DNA from: Mortierella alpina
Lineage: Eukaryota; Mortierellomycota; Mortierellomycetes; Mortierellales; Mortierellaceae
Direction of reading: 5' to 3'
Assembly: GCA_029449245.1 (NCBI GenBank)
Contig: JANATF010000001.1
Span: 2,728,001-2,792,000, forward strand
Length of the DNA stretch: 64,000 nt
Notes under the pieces: model-generated
What the model was told of the DNA's origin: nothing
Seen by the model: only the letters and a program-made list of their open reading frames with translations
The model's database searches: none
Position numbers and translations under genes: made by a program
Shown here: piece after piece, positions 13,200 through 24,197 of the stretch
How positions within the stretch are numbered: position 1 is the stretch's first letter
Layout: every line of letters begins with the position of its first letter

Positions 13200-14114
13200 T
13201 CACAGGTAGATATCATTCCCTGTTGGTGCCTGGTACCCCACAAATCGCCTTGCCGCTGCATCCCGGTCTAGAATGGCACCTGGCCAGAATTCTTCCTGAG
13301 ATCCATCTTCATCCTCGTCATCATCCCTATTGCCGTCGTCAGCATGCTCGTCCCTTGGAATCGACGCTCCTGGGATGCTTGGATCGATGCCTCCAAGTCC
13401 GCCTGAAGTCGCGCTTGTCTCCAAGTACTTTGACAGGCGGATCCTGATGGTGGGACGATGTCTTGACACTGTGAGAGGGTCCAGGTTGGGTTTGTCTGGA
13501 TTGGGATCCCATATTTCGTGTTCTGTGACCTGCCCGATCTCTGTGAATTGATGCAGGGCTCCCTGCATCCGCCTCTTCAAGATCTCGGCGACTGTTACGG
13601 CTTTTGTGATGGAGCGGCCTTGTGCCTTGATGGTGAGGACGCCATGTGTGGATTTTGAAGTGGGTTGGAGTATTGAGGGGTCTCCAGCCGCTGTTGTTGT
13701 AGGTTTTGGTGTTGCTTTGGAGGCCCCTGTTAATGATCCTGCTGATGAGGCTGGTATACTCTATCGGATAAAGAGGTGCACAGTCGAGTGTAAGCGACGA
13801 AGAGTTCTGTATCTTCTATGCAGAGACCAAGGAGAGACATATTTTTCCTGAATACTATTTCCATTGCGCTTTTCCATTGTGCTTTTCCATACCTGACTCA
13901 CGTTGCTTGTTTCTGTCCTCTCTAAAGCAGGTGTATCGGCTTCCATCAAGACCTCCAGGGCTCGACTGACGTAGGTGCGAATCTTGCCGTTGGGGGAGAT
14001 GACCATGACTCCGTGCTGCTGCGGCTGATTATGGTCATGGGGATTCGCATTGTCGGCACTGCTGTCGTCGAACTTTGGCTTTGCAGTCTTGGGGCGACGG
14101 TGGTAGTTCTCCAT
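13200..14114 (-). CDS. Alba-domain protein (Rpp25/Pop6-like RNase P/MRP subunit or Alba homologue)
   Basis: Two exons (14114-13902 and 13760-13200) give about 257 residues. The Alba fold is visible as ISPNGKIRTYVSRALEVLME (residues 40-59), then after a Pro/Ala-rich insert VLTIKAQGRSITKAVTVAEI and LKRRMQGALHQFTEIG. GRSITKAV is the signature RNA/DNA-binding loop. The tail is acidic (DDGNRDDDEDEDG). Eukaryotic Alba proteins of this size are RNase P/MRP components (Rpp20/Rpp25) or translation-linked Alba proteins; I cannot choose with certainty. The donor used is GTGAGT after residue 71; a second donor 9 nt downstream would add three residues without changing frame. MENYHRRP is taken as the start because alignable sequence begins there. 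The gene shares a 197-bp promoter with the divergent CENP-W-like gene. Confidence 0.78.
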
Positions 14115-14311
14115 GACGCGGACCGAGATGGATGGGTAAGCGAGAACAATGTGTCCTTGGAAGCTGGCATGCTTCTCTTTTTTTTTTTGGTGGCCAGCCA
14201 GCCAAACATCCATGCACGTCACAGCACGTGTTTTTGACATGGCAGCTGAAAAGTGCCGCGAGTTTGTGCCTCGCTCCTCAGACACGCACACACACAACCT
14301 CACAGACACAC

Positions 14312-14741
14312 ATGACACGCATCTACCCACGAAAGACATTGAGGAGGATCATTCAGGCCCATGAGCCCACCTTCAAGCTGGCGAGGAATGTAGACATCAA
14401 AGTAAAGAAAAGCAGGTGCACAAATGTCATCCCTCGCTCTGCCATCTGTTGCAGTGATCTACGCGTCAACTGCAACTCCTCTGTCTCAATCTGACCATCC
14501 GGCCTCTCCTACCTCAGGTCTACGTCCTGTACCTCATGTTTCTGCAGAGAATCGTGGCCGAGGCTAGTCGTCAGGCCCAGATGAACCGCGATAGCATAAT
14601 TCAGTCAAGACATGTCACCCGTGCCTTGAAGGTAAAGATACCGCAGGTTTAACCTTTTCTTGAGCAACTTGTGAATAGGACAACGCGCTCTAACCATATC
14701 CTTGATGCAAGTAGATGGTCCTCCAGCAGTTCAAGGGATAA
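14312..14741 (+). CDS. CENP-W-like histone-fold protein
   Basis: This is a very small three-exon gene (14312-14401, 14518-14631, 14715-14741) encoding 76 residues. The first exon gives MTRIYPRKTLRRIIQ and a basic N-terminus. The second gives VYVLYLMFLQRIVAEASRQA and IIQSRHVTRALK. The third gives MVLQQFKG and stop. The order and spacing match CENP-W, the constitutive centromere (CCAN) histone-fold partner of CENP-T, including a central LxFxxRLAEEARxxA-like helix and a final helix ending in a KG/RG-type tail. All splice borders are canonical (GTAAAG/CAG, GTAAAG/TAG) and phase 0. It is divergent from the Alba gene. A different small histone-fold family member is possible but less likely given the end-to-end match. 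Confidence 0.82.
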
Positions 14742-15330
14742 TGCGCGACAGCCCGTTTTCCCTGTACATGTATCATAGTCAGTTCTCTCAATCCGCTGTA
14801 TAACAACAACTCTCACAAATACATTAAAAATAGCCAACAAGCACACGAAGCACAAACTGACTACGGCACATGCTGAGTGTCCATCTACAGTACATGCGGA
14901 AGTCGGCAATGGAAATGGGGGCGAGGGGCTATCGGATCGGGCAAAGTTAACTTACCATGGTGAGCACTGTGAATTTCTTTGACTTTGCCTCCACCCCTGC
15001 CCTACAATCACTCTGTTGCTATCACAGGGAGACCCAGCCCTGAGCCTGGCGCCGGCTCCCTGTAACACAAAGTCTTAACCTTGACATCTACGCGAGCCAA
15101 CGAAGCAGAGGCAAGAGTCGAGCTCACAGCAGTCGGAGTTCATACACAAACATGTCTCGAGGAATGAGAAACGAGTATAAAGAGTGCGTGCGAAAGAGAC
15201 GATTTGCACTCTCAACATCATCTCTACCAACAAAAGTAACGATCCAACGCACCCACCCCTACACTCCAACGCTGCAGCATACACGGAGCCACTTCAACAT
15301 TTACACAAACAACAGCGCATCATTGCAGAC
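14742..15330. other. Intergenic region between CENP-W-like gene and arrestin 1
   Basis: 589 bp with no convincing coding frame. It holds the CENP-W 3' flank and the arrestin 1 promoter, including a TATA-like box at 15176-15183. Confidence 0.6.
15176..15183 (+). promoter_or_regulatory. TATA-like box upstream of arrestin 1
   Basis: TATAAAGA lies about 150 nt before the arrestin 1 ATG at 15331, followed by a C/A-rich leader. The position suits a fungal core promoter; function is inferred. Confidence 0.45.
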
Positions 15331-16616
15331 ATGGCACCACAGGAAGTAAAATCAAAGGCCCTGGTGTTGTCGATTCCAACGCTTGGGAAGGGTCCTAGCG
15401 GAATGCCATTATTCGTCGGTGCTTACGATGCACCGACGAAGATCGCAGGCACAGTCAAGTTTTTCAGCAATTACAACTGCAAAGGCGACACGATCCGGAT
15501 TCGCTACAAGGCCAAGGCGAAGGTGGCATGGTCAAGTAGGTTTAACATTTCTCTGACAAAAAGCATTTAGACCAAACAGCCTTGCGCATTAGTACATTGC
15601 TAATCATTTGGTTATCCCTTTTCAACAATATCGAATAGAACGCAGTGGGAACAAAACAACTCACTACCGAGGTGAACTGCTGTTCGATGAGGCCAACCAA
15701 GAGATGACACTCCCGATGGCCAAAGAGGGTGTCGTGCTCGCTGGCCGGTACGAGTGCCCGTTCGAGTTCCCGGTGGATCCTTCAGTGATGCCTTGCTCCT
15801 CGAGAGGAACGTACGGGTCCGTCACCTATACTGTCGTAGCGACTCTTGTGCGCGGCTTCCCCTCTACCAACGTAGTCCGAGAGCAGACCGTTTGGGTCCT
15901 CAACAGTTGTCTACCCAGACCTCAGCGGCCCTTACCGGACGCGCCCCTGTCGGTGACAAGATTCAATGGCACGTTCGCGAACAATGTACCCTATATCTGT
16001 GCTATACCTTCCAAGGTCATTTATTTGGGGCAACAGGTGCCCATCACCCTCAAAGTTCTGTCGCATCAGTTTCCAGTTCAGGTCGCAAGCGCTGTCATTA
16101 AGCTGAAACAGTATACAACACTGTCGGTCAAGACTGGACGTAAAATCGACTCCAAGGATATTTTGAACATTGTCGTCAATGATGGTTGGCCGATGGCAAG
16201 AGCGAGAGAATCTTGGAAGCGAACTGTGGTGGTCCCGTTGCCAGGTGCACCCGAGCTGACACCCACGGTGAATACTGCGATGCTGGAAAAGTCTCACAAG
16301 CTGAAGCTGATTATGCAGATCAGAGTCGGGGACAGTGGTAGTCGAGAAATGAGAGTTGAGAGTAAGTTGAGTGGGGGATGATATCAACGACCCTTGGTGC
16401 ATGTACTTTTCAATCGTGAAGGAAGAAATGAATATCTAACTGAATTCCTTCCTTCTTTCTCTCTATCTCTCAATCTCTCTCTTTCTCTCCTTCTCTCTCT
16501 GTGTGCTGTCTCTCTTGGAAATAGTGCCAGTCATAATCACAGGTCCACGACCAGCAGGTGAACCATATCCGAGCTTTGATTTGAGCCAGTATCTTACCTG
16601 TGTAGAATCCATCTGA
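15331..16616 (+). CDS. Alpha-arrestin-like protein 1
   Basis: Three exons (15331-15535, 15639-16361, 16525-16616) encode about 339 residues. The N-terminal arrestin half has IAGTVKFFSNYNCKGDTIRI (G-x-V-x-F ... CKG pattern) and YECPFEFPVDPSVMPCSSRG (the FPFxFxLPxxLPxS-like strand). The C-terminal half has VPYICAIPSKVIYLGQQVPI, the usual second arrestin domain entry. Fungal alpha-arrestins adapt Rsp5-type ubiquitin ligases to plasma-membrane cargo, but I see no PPxY motif here, so ligase binding is uncertain. Intron 1 (GTAGGT donor) is phase 1, right after the AWS motif, and the last intron is phase 1 before MPVIITGPRP; both positions recur in the two paralogues at 18947 and 35219. AATAAA overlaps the stop codon at 16616-16621. 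Confidence 0.85.
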
Positions 16617-17522
16617 ATAAAGCGAGATGATACCAAAGGACACGCTTTTTTTAATAGGGCACGGTTGAAGGAGCGGTTCATTGCATAACTTGTAAACCGC
16701 AGATGCCTTATTAACCCAGTTTAACCAAAGGAAACATCTCGGAGGCAACCTTGAGGAAAAGTTCTTGGAGAGTCGAGTATTACTCCAGTAGTGAAAGCCA
16801 TTCATGATCACCACACCTACGCAAACCACTGGAGTTCTGTAGTACGATCTAGCGATCAAAGAACGCACCAACAAACTCAGCCATTTGACAAACGGGCAAA
16901 AGGAGAAACTTGCGGTCGTGGATGCGATTGTGTATCTACATGTATAGGGATGTGATTACACAAGTCCTCATAGTTTTATGGGTAAACTCCAACCCTAATG
17001 CTTGAGGGCAGTGCTATCTTTCTGGACGCCCACGTTCCTTAGCTCCTGTAGCAGGCCTTTTGTGGAACCATCGAGCGGGGCGAAAACTATGCAGGTGGAA
17101 CGCGTTTGCTTCACCAATCAAGAGCTGTCTCTAAAAAAAAAATGAGGATGCTTCTCTATTCTTTGTCACCCTTTTTCTACACATTTGTTACCTCGGAACT
17201 TGATCTTGCCGCAAATCAAAACCAAAGGCTCCGCCGTTTGTCCCAATGCTCCGAGCAATGTTCATTCTGGGTTCTTTGAACTTTTTTGATTTGCTGTGTC
17301 CAGCGAGAAACGCTGTCCATGACTGGAGAGAGAGAGGAGGATAGGGAGCGACATCAGTCGATGTGTGTAGAAACCCCTAGTCGGCAGAAACGAGTCTCGT
17401 ACGATGTCACATAAAAAACCTAATTGCGAAATATTAGTATAATAGGGCAAAAGGGTTGGCAACAGCCCATGCACCACGATAGAGAGACCGCGCTAGAGAG
17501 ATTTATGGAGGAAGAAAGCAAC

Positions 17523-17569
17523 GTCGCTCGACAACTGTTCATCAACTTGTTAATGAACAACTGAGCGAC
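17523..17569. repeat. Imperfect inverted repeat (hairpin-forming)
   Basis: GTCGCTCGACAACTGTTCAT is answered by ATGAACAACTGAGCGAC after a ~10-nt spacer, giving an imperfect stem of about 17 pairs. No gene is attached; it could be a footprint of a small inverted-repeat element or a terminator-like structure. Seen directly; meaning unknown. Confidence 0.5.
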
Positions 17570-18335
17570 CATAAGCTAAGATGAAGAAACAAAGCAAAAG
17601 ATGGTGCCCAAGACCTCTTTATTCTTGTTCTCTGGCGTGAATTGACCTTGTCTATTCCTGTCCGCTGTGCGTCATTTAGTCGCCAAGGTGCCGTGGAGGG
17701 GGCAGATTTAACCTTTACAAAGGCATCGAGTATTTTCTTGGCATGTATCACAGCATGGCCTTGGCATATTAGTCAGTCTATCTCCGCGCTGGAGCAGAGG
17801 CCCTTATGACCTTGTCGGCGGCAAGGCAGTAGCGCCTCGCTTCCTTAACATACCTGGTAGAGGTGCACCTTCCATTTTCTCTCTAATTCAAAGGCAAAGT
17901 CGAAGATGTGACCCATGTCGATTCTCGGCTGGATCGGTAGTCTAACAAAAATCTCGCTTCCCAGGAGAGAACACATGTACTGTATCTTCTTATACAAGAT
18001 GTTGGAGTACGTTCAAATGTGTCTTAGTAAAACCTAGCTGTTCTTGGCCGCCAACATCTCCGGCTGAAGGAGCGTTCAGACGGAGGAGCTCGAGCTCTTA
18101 CATAGCACGATCCTTGAATGCCCAGCCTACAAATTTGGCGGGCTGTAGCCTTAATTTTGTTTTGAGTCCCATGGGTTCGATCTTTCGAGGACAGAGTGCC
18201 CCGAGTCTTTTACGGCCATATTTAAATTGATGTAGCGTCGTGTGGCACACCGACAACGCGTTGTTGACATGCTGCTATTGAAGTAGGAGTATTCATACAA
18301 CTCCGAGAAAGCCGACGCAGTTAGTTCCGCCTGCA

Positions 18336-18343
18336 TATAAATA
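18336..18343 (+). promoter_or_regulatory. TATA-like box upstream of arrestin 2
   Basis: TATAAATA about 600 nt before the ATG at 18947, followed by a long pyrimidine-rich leader. Function inferred from sequence and position only. Confidence 0.35.
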
Positions 18344-18946
18344 AGCGAGCTGAGCCTTTGGTGTTTTGTCTTGTTTGTGTGAACTTTCTTTGCTTCTCAC
18401 TCTCGCACAAGCACACCCTACAAACTTTTCTCGGGCCGCTACCGCAACCCTGGCAAACGTCCTCCCTAAAATTTCTCGCTGCCATTACATCGCTCTAGTC
18501 TCTTCGCTTTTCCTTTTTAGCATCCGAGATCGACACAATAACAGGAATAACAGAGTCAAACACTTCCTCCCAGACGCACACGCACGCACACGCACACACT
18601 CTCTCTGAGATTCGCCCCTCGCGCAAACACTCGAAAACACAACCAGCAGACCCAACCTGAACGACTTCTTATTGTTTTTTGTCGTTCTTGTTTGCTTCTC
18701 CTGTCACCTCCTTTCATCTGTCCATCCCATCACGCCACTCTCGGTCCTCTCTTTAAAACCAACTCTCGCAACCAACTCTTGTAATATAGCTATATACCCT
18801 CTCCCCTCCATTTCTCGCGTACTCTCCTCCATTCCGTTCTCCCTCTCCTTTTTATTTAAACTCCCTTCCGCACACCTTGCAACCACGCTTTCACGCCATC
18901 CGCCCGTGCCGTTATCACTGAAGGAGCTTCAGAAGAAAAAAGAGAA

Positions 18947-21848
18947 ATGCGACAGCCAAAGAATACCACCTCCCACAATCCTAAACATAAGGTACTATCC
19001 ATCCATATCGCGACAGACCATATTGGCCCTCATGGCATGCCACTTGTGTACGGATCCACGCCCGAGAAAACAGGCACGATCAAGGGCACAGTCAAGTTTG
19101 AGTGCAATTACGACTGCAAAGGCCGAGACATAACCATCCTGTACGAAGCCAAAGCGGAGGCTCATTGGACAGGTATGCGTCGGGTTTTTGTCGTGTTGTC
19201 ACCCACTTATGATTCTCGACTTATCTTTGCGGCGCTGGCGGCCTTGCCCTGTATATTGTCATTCTCGTCTACCAGCAATAGAGAACAAAAAGATTGTCAA
19301 CCACCGCACGGAGGAGATCTTTGGGCACGCCATCTGGCACTTTCCCCTCGAGCACACAAGGCCGAATGGATCGACAATCGCTACTGGTGTATACGAGAAG
19401 GAATTCGAAGTACCCCTGATCCACCCCTCGGTGTCTTCAACCCTGAATCGATCTTCAGCTTTGAATGTCTCTGCCAAGGTTGATGCCTCTCCTCCGGTAA
19501 AGGCTGCCACGAGCCTGCGAACCAGAGGATCGACTGCGCTTCTCCCTTCCAGCAGCTATGGCCCAAATACAAAGATAAAGTATACCATTCATGCCATCCT
19601 GCGACGGCCCTTTCCTAGCATTACCAACGTCGAGGCATCACAGGAGGTGTGGGTACTTCACTCTAGTATGCCACCTCCGCCTCCTCAGCTTCTTCTACCT
19701 CCTAAATCAGCTCCTTCGACAACGACGGCATCCAAGCTGAAGCCGAGTCGTGGCGGCAGAACGGAGCCTCCAACCTTGCCATCCAATCCAGCACCAGCTG
19801 TCACCGCCCCTTCTCCTTCCTCTCCTGCAGACAGCGCCGCTTTGACGTCTGGTTCAAATTCTGCCTCCCCTTCTCATGCGCCATCCTCTGCAGGCGAAGC
19901 ATCCGATCCACAAAAACTGTCTAGCCCTCGGTCTTTGCTATCACTATCCCTGCCGACAAAGGCCATCCGATCTGCACTCTCTATGCTTCCGCTTCCGACT
20001 ATCGACCTGCGCTCCAAACCACTCAATTTATCATCTGCCATTGAAAAAGATAGCAACGCAGAAGTTGAGCGATTGGTTGAGCCACAATCTGGCGTCGCAT
20101 CTGCAGATGTGCCTGCTACTAAAAAGTCTGATGCTTCTGCTGTGTCATTGTCACCGTCGACCTCATCACCGTCAACTGCTTCGAGCTCTTCTCAATCTGC
20201 CATTACAGGAACAGACGGCTACGCCTCAGACGACACCTTGCCTTCTTCAGACGACGAGAGCGACAGTGGAGATGAGAACTCTGCCGACTACACAGGCGTG
20301 TGGGAACCCTTCCAGATGCCATACTCTTGTTCTTTGCCTTCGGAGACTGTATACCTCGGTCAAGCTGTCCCTCTAACAATTCGGTTCGGTCCTCGTAAGG
20401 AATATGGTGCGGTCAGGTACAAAGACAAGAGCAGGAGCAGGAGTGGAAGGAAGGGTAGGAAGAAGGACAGAGACGACGGGCGACATCACCAGCGGAACGG
20501 ACACAGCAAGCGGCGCTCAGAGAAGGATCATGTTGTTCCTCAGCCTCGCTTCGTCATCAAAAAAGGCATCGTCAAGGTGGTTGAGCATACTCTTTTGAGA
20601 GAGGTCACTGTTACGCCTGCACCGCCAGCACTCATCAACCATCATAACTATAGTGCGTTCATTGCCTCGGCTCCAACGAAAAATGCTCACACTTTGCCAT
20701 CCGGCAGCGAAGCGACGTATAATCACCGCGCAGGATTGCTGTCATCCAAGCAAGGGCAGCAGGATCCACAGAAGGAGCTATCGGGACATGTTCACGCCAG
20801 TACCATCGGTGGCGGTGAGCCAGTGATACTGCCCAGCTTTGCAACGAACTCGCTAAAGAGTCCTATATACCAGGGGCAGGGCTATAACGGCAGCAACTGT
20901 CACTTGTACGAGCTCATGGACAAGGATGCAAAGCAAGTTCAACAGGAGCAGCATCGGCGTTCGGGAGAACACATACGGTCGTTTTTCAAGTCAAAGCGAC
21001 ATAGTCTTGACAATACTCCCAACAACCATCGATCTACTTCAGAATCTAGTCCAATTGGTGTGCATTTGAGCCCTGCCGCTCTCGCAGCCAATGATTCCAG
21101 TTTGTCACCATTGCACAAACTTCCTCCGCCACCGCCGACTGCCACACCCTCAAGCAGCAACAGCAAGATCGTCAGCAGCATTGAGGCCAAGTTCAAGACG
21201 GAGGCCATGACCATATCCTTGACCTCGCTGTTGCAGCAACGCGAGAGGCAGTACCAGAGACTGTTTGCAGGAAAATGCAAGGACGGTCGAGGAGGTCTTG
21301 CTGGAGGTGAAGCAGATACCAACGAAGGAGCTGACGGAGGCGAGGAAGAAGTGGACGGCGGCGACGAGGATGACGTGGAGGCAGAGCGAGACTTGGAGGA
21401 GGGCGTTTGGCAGACAACTGTTTATATTCAATTGCCGGGGCTATCGGATCTCGCAACGTTTACAGAGACGAAACACATAGTGAAGACACACAGTCTTCAA
21501 TTAATTCTGCTGTGCGGTCTCGTGTTGGACACCAGCCATGGCGCGGGCGGTGGGGCCAACACGAACACGGCAGCCCTTGCAGGCTCTGGAACAGGAGCTC
21601 CGATGGCGATGATTACAAAGCCAGGCATCAACAAGGAGTTTCGACTGGAGAGTAAGTCCACTCACACATGCGTGCTGTTTGAGGAGATGCATATCCTTGA
21701 GGAGTACTTGACTCTCTTAGTGCTTTTCTTATATTAACTTGACACATGGTGTGCTCTTTTGCTTCATTTCATAGTGGATCTCCACGTAACCGGTCCCCGC
21801 GCACCATCGAGTCCAGTCACCAGTGGACGTTTAGAGGACATGCTGTAG
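18947..21848 (+). CDS. Alpha-arrestin-like protein 2, with large disordered insertion
   Basis: Three exons (18947-19172, 19282-21651, 21775-21848) encode about 889 residues. The start region IATDHIGPHGMPLVYG, then GTVKFECNYDCKGRDITILY and AEAHWT, aligns with arrestins 1 and 3. The second arrestin half starts at MPYSCSLPSETVYLGQAVPL (about residue 430). Between and after these lie long Ser/Pro-rich, basic and acidic disordered stretches (for example 19680-20290 and 20930-21400), so the protein is more than twice the length of arrestin 1. The last exon (MDLHVTGPRAPSSPV) corresponds to the MPVIITGPRP exon of arrestin 1. Likely a membrane-cargo trafficking adaptor by family. No PPxY motif was noticed. 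AATAAA at 21881 is a good polyadenylation signal. Confidence 0.82.
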
Positions 21849-21902
21849 GACGATGGTTCATCTCGGACATGTTTATGTGCAATAAAGAAGGCAGATGAGC
21901 AA

Positions 21903-21920
21903 CCCCCCCCCCCCCCCCCC
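21903..21920. repeat. Poly-C tract (18 C)
   Basis: An uninterrupted run of 18 C 22 bp after the polyadenylation signal of arrestin 2. It can pair with the G22 run 150 bp downstream or form a four-stranded structure on the opposite strand. Length could be an assembly artefact. Confidence 0.8.
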
Positions 21921-22071
21921 ATCGGGAATATTGAAGGTCAGAGCCCTTTTCGCGCAGCAAGAAAGGGACCCAGATGACTGCAGTCGATGCCGATGTTGAT
22001 GTGCTATGGGATGGGAGCAGAGAAGAGTGTTCAGAGTGTTCCAGGCACTGAACGCAAAGGTTGTTTTTTTT

Positions 22072-22093
22072 GGGGGGGGGGGGGGGGGGGGGG
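22072..22093. repeat. Poly-G tract (22 G)
   Basis: An uninterrupted run of 22 G preceded by T8, complementary to the C18 tract at 21903-21920. Exact length is uncertain because homopolymers are error-prone in sequencing. Confidence 0.8.
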
Positions 22094-22661
22094 CTGGATG
22101 GGCAACTTGGACACGAAGACACGAAGGCGGTGCTGCTGTCTCACTCCGCGGCGACCCTGGAACTCACCCGCGCTCTAAAAATATTTATTACTCTGATTCC
22201 CTCGTTCATCATTCACCTTGTTTTTGTCACTCTTCGCTCATCCATCGGTTCTGCTCTCCTCCTTCCCGACCCTGCCTTGCTCTTCGTGGTCACTACGACC
22301 TGCCATTCCAACCTATCCCGATCGTCGACTCCACCTGCTCTGCTCTGCTCTGCTCTTCTCTGCGTTGCACTTGGCTGCACGCACCGCCCTCATAGCCCCC
22401 CTTCCAGGGTTTTGTATTTTTTTCCTTTTTCTTTTCCTCTTTTCCCTTTTGCTTCTTGCTTCTTGCCACCTGCTACTTGACACACTTTCACACCTGTTCA
22501 CGCCCGGATCAGTCCTTGCATCTTACGGACCGTCCTACATTCCAAGCACCCGACTGCGACAGATCTCCAACGTCATCAAGAGGCGCCCGCAACTTCAAAA
22601 GAATCAACCGGCTTCCCTTGCGAGTTTTGCAGCTTGTTGCCACTGGAGTCTAGTCACAGCC

Positions 22662-23846
22662 ATGGCATTCAAGCGGTTTTCGTCGCTGCACACCATCATC
22701 CTGCTGGCCACCATGGTCATCTTTTGGCTAGCATGGAGCAACATCCGTCTGCGAGGTGGGTCTCGGCTTGTTCGAAAATGTGTATTGACTGTTTGTTGCC
22801 GAGGGTGTATGGTTGCGAGCTGTTGACACTGACACTTACCTGATACTACACCAATAGAAGACACGTCCAGTCGGTTCCCACCCGGCCGGCCTCTTCATGG
22901 CTACAGTCCTGACTTGGAGGGCATGGAGGAGAACAGCGGACTGCCGGATCCTGAAAGGGACCTGCCCTATGTGACGGACCACACCACGTCCCCGCTCGAG
23001 CACTTGACCAAAAACTTCACTATTGTCACCGCAGCCTCTTCCAACCACTTTTGCGCTCTGGAAAGCTTTCTTTACTCCATGTCCGAGGTCCTGGAGGGGT
23101 TGGAGCGGACTGAGATGAGACCGACTCTGGTCGTCTATAACCTCGGAGGCATGACCAGCGAGCAGGTGGCACAGTTGCAGTACCTCAAGGATAACCAGTA
23201 CATTGACGAGTACAAGGACTTTGACTATGCAGCATACCCTGCCTTCTGGGATATTTCCATCGCGCGTGGAGAATATGGCTGGAAAGCTGGCATCATCAAG
23301 GAGGTTGCCGACAAGTACCGAGGCCTGGTCCTATGGCTGGATTCTGGCAACATGCTGGCGCTTGACTTTTTGCGGTACTTGCCTGGTTATCTGGACAAGT
23401 TTGGGTTCTGGAGCCCGCAGAGTTCGGGATCGTTCCGTCAGTACACGCATGAAGGTCTTCCCCAGTATTATGGCGATACGTTGGATAAATACGCGCAGGA
23501 GACCAACTGCAACGGAGCAGCAATTGCATTCGATGCTTCGAACGATAGGATCTACAATGGCCTTCTCAAAGAGTGGTTCACTTGCTCGAGCGTCAAGGAC
23601 TGTATAGCGCCCAAGGGCTCCTCAAGATCCAATCACCGTCAGGACCAAGCTGCGTTGACGTATTTGGTCAAGAGGATGCATTTTGTGGAGCAGTGCAGGC
23701 ACTTTCCAGAGCATTATGGCGTCACTGTTCATCAGGACAAGGTGTGCAGAGAGAGGATACGGGCCTACAAGATCATGAAGGGCCTTGACCAGGAGAGCGA
23801 CGTCATCGACGAAGAGGAGGACGATGATGATGAGGAGTCCGCCTAG
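22662..23846 (+). CDS. Type II membrane glycosyltransferase-like protein
   Basis: Two exons (22662-22755 and 22858-23846) encode about 360 residues. A short cytoplasmic N-terminus (MAFKRFSSLH) is followed by one membrane segment (TIILLATMVIFWLAW), then a lumenal domain, the topology of Golgi glycosyltransferases. The catalytic-like domain opens with FTIVTAASSNHFCALESFLY and contains RGLVLWLDSGNMLALDFL, where a GT-A DxD would sit but reads D-S-G. Later come NCNGAAIAFDASN and a conserved HRQDQAALTYLV segment (the H-x-R-x-DQ-type motif of DUF1647-like transferases, by memory). The C-terminus is acidic. Sugar donor and acceptor cannot be told. An AATAAA-type signal lies near 24043. Confidence 0.72.
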
Positions 23847-24197
23847 TCCACAATTTTTCTCTAGTTCTGGGCTTTTTTTTCACTGGCCTTTATACTTTTA
23901 TTTGCATCAAGCCTTGGAGGGTTGGCGTAGAATACGGTGATCGCCAGGGCATTTTCGTCGTCAATCTTTTGTCTCGTCTTCACCAGGACATATCATACCC
24001 TATTATCCTCTAGTCATCTCGTCACCTCTCTTTTAACACAAGAATAAATCAATGGACGTAATTTCCGGCGCGATAGTCTTCTTGCAACGATCTTCCCAAC
24101 ATATGGATCTTTTTTTTGTTTGTTTGATCCTGTATCCTTCCTAGATTTGCGCTTGGTAGACGCATAATGACAGTTATAGATTCCCAAGACGACCACA
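23847..24197. other. Convergent 3' region
   Basis: 351 bp between the stops of the glycosyltransferase-like gene and the carbonic anhydrase gene. It holds T-rich and AATAAA-type 3' end signals only. Confidence 0.6.

Larger units (their letters stand above)
16617..18946. other. Long intergenic region between two arrestin genes
   Basis: 2.3 kb without a supportable gene. It contains an imperfect hairpin at 17523-17569, an AT-rich middle, a TATA-like box at 18336-18343 and a pyrimidine-rich leader (18360-18940) before arrestin 2. Open frames here are short and lack domains. Confidence 0.6.
21849..22661. other. Intergenic region with long C and G homopolymers
   Basis: 813 bp between arrestin 2 and the glycosyltransferase-like gene. 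It contains C18 at 21903-21920 and G22 at 22072-22093 (see repeat entries) and a strongly C/T-rich leader (22210-22500). No gene is seen. Confidence 0.6.

Noticed and set aside
18160-18195. GGGTTCGAT string resembling a tRNA T-arm
   Set aside because: No matching stem, acceptor, D-arm or anticodon arm nearby; no tRNA gene was found in the window.
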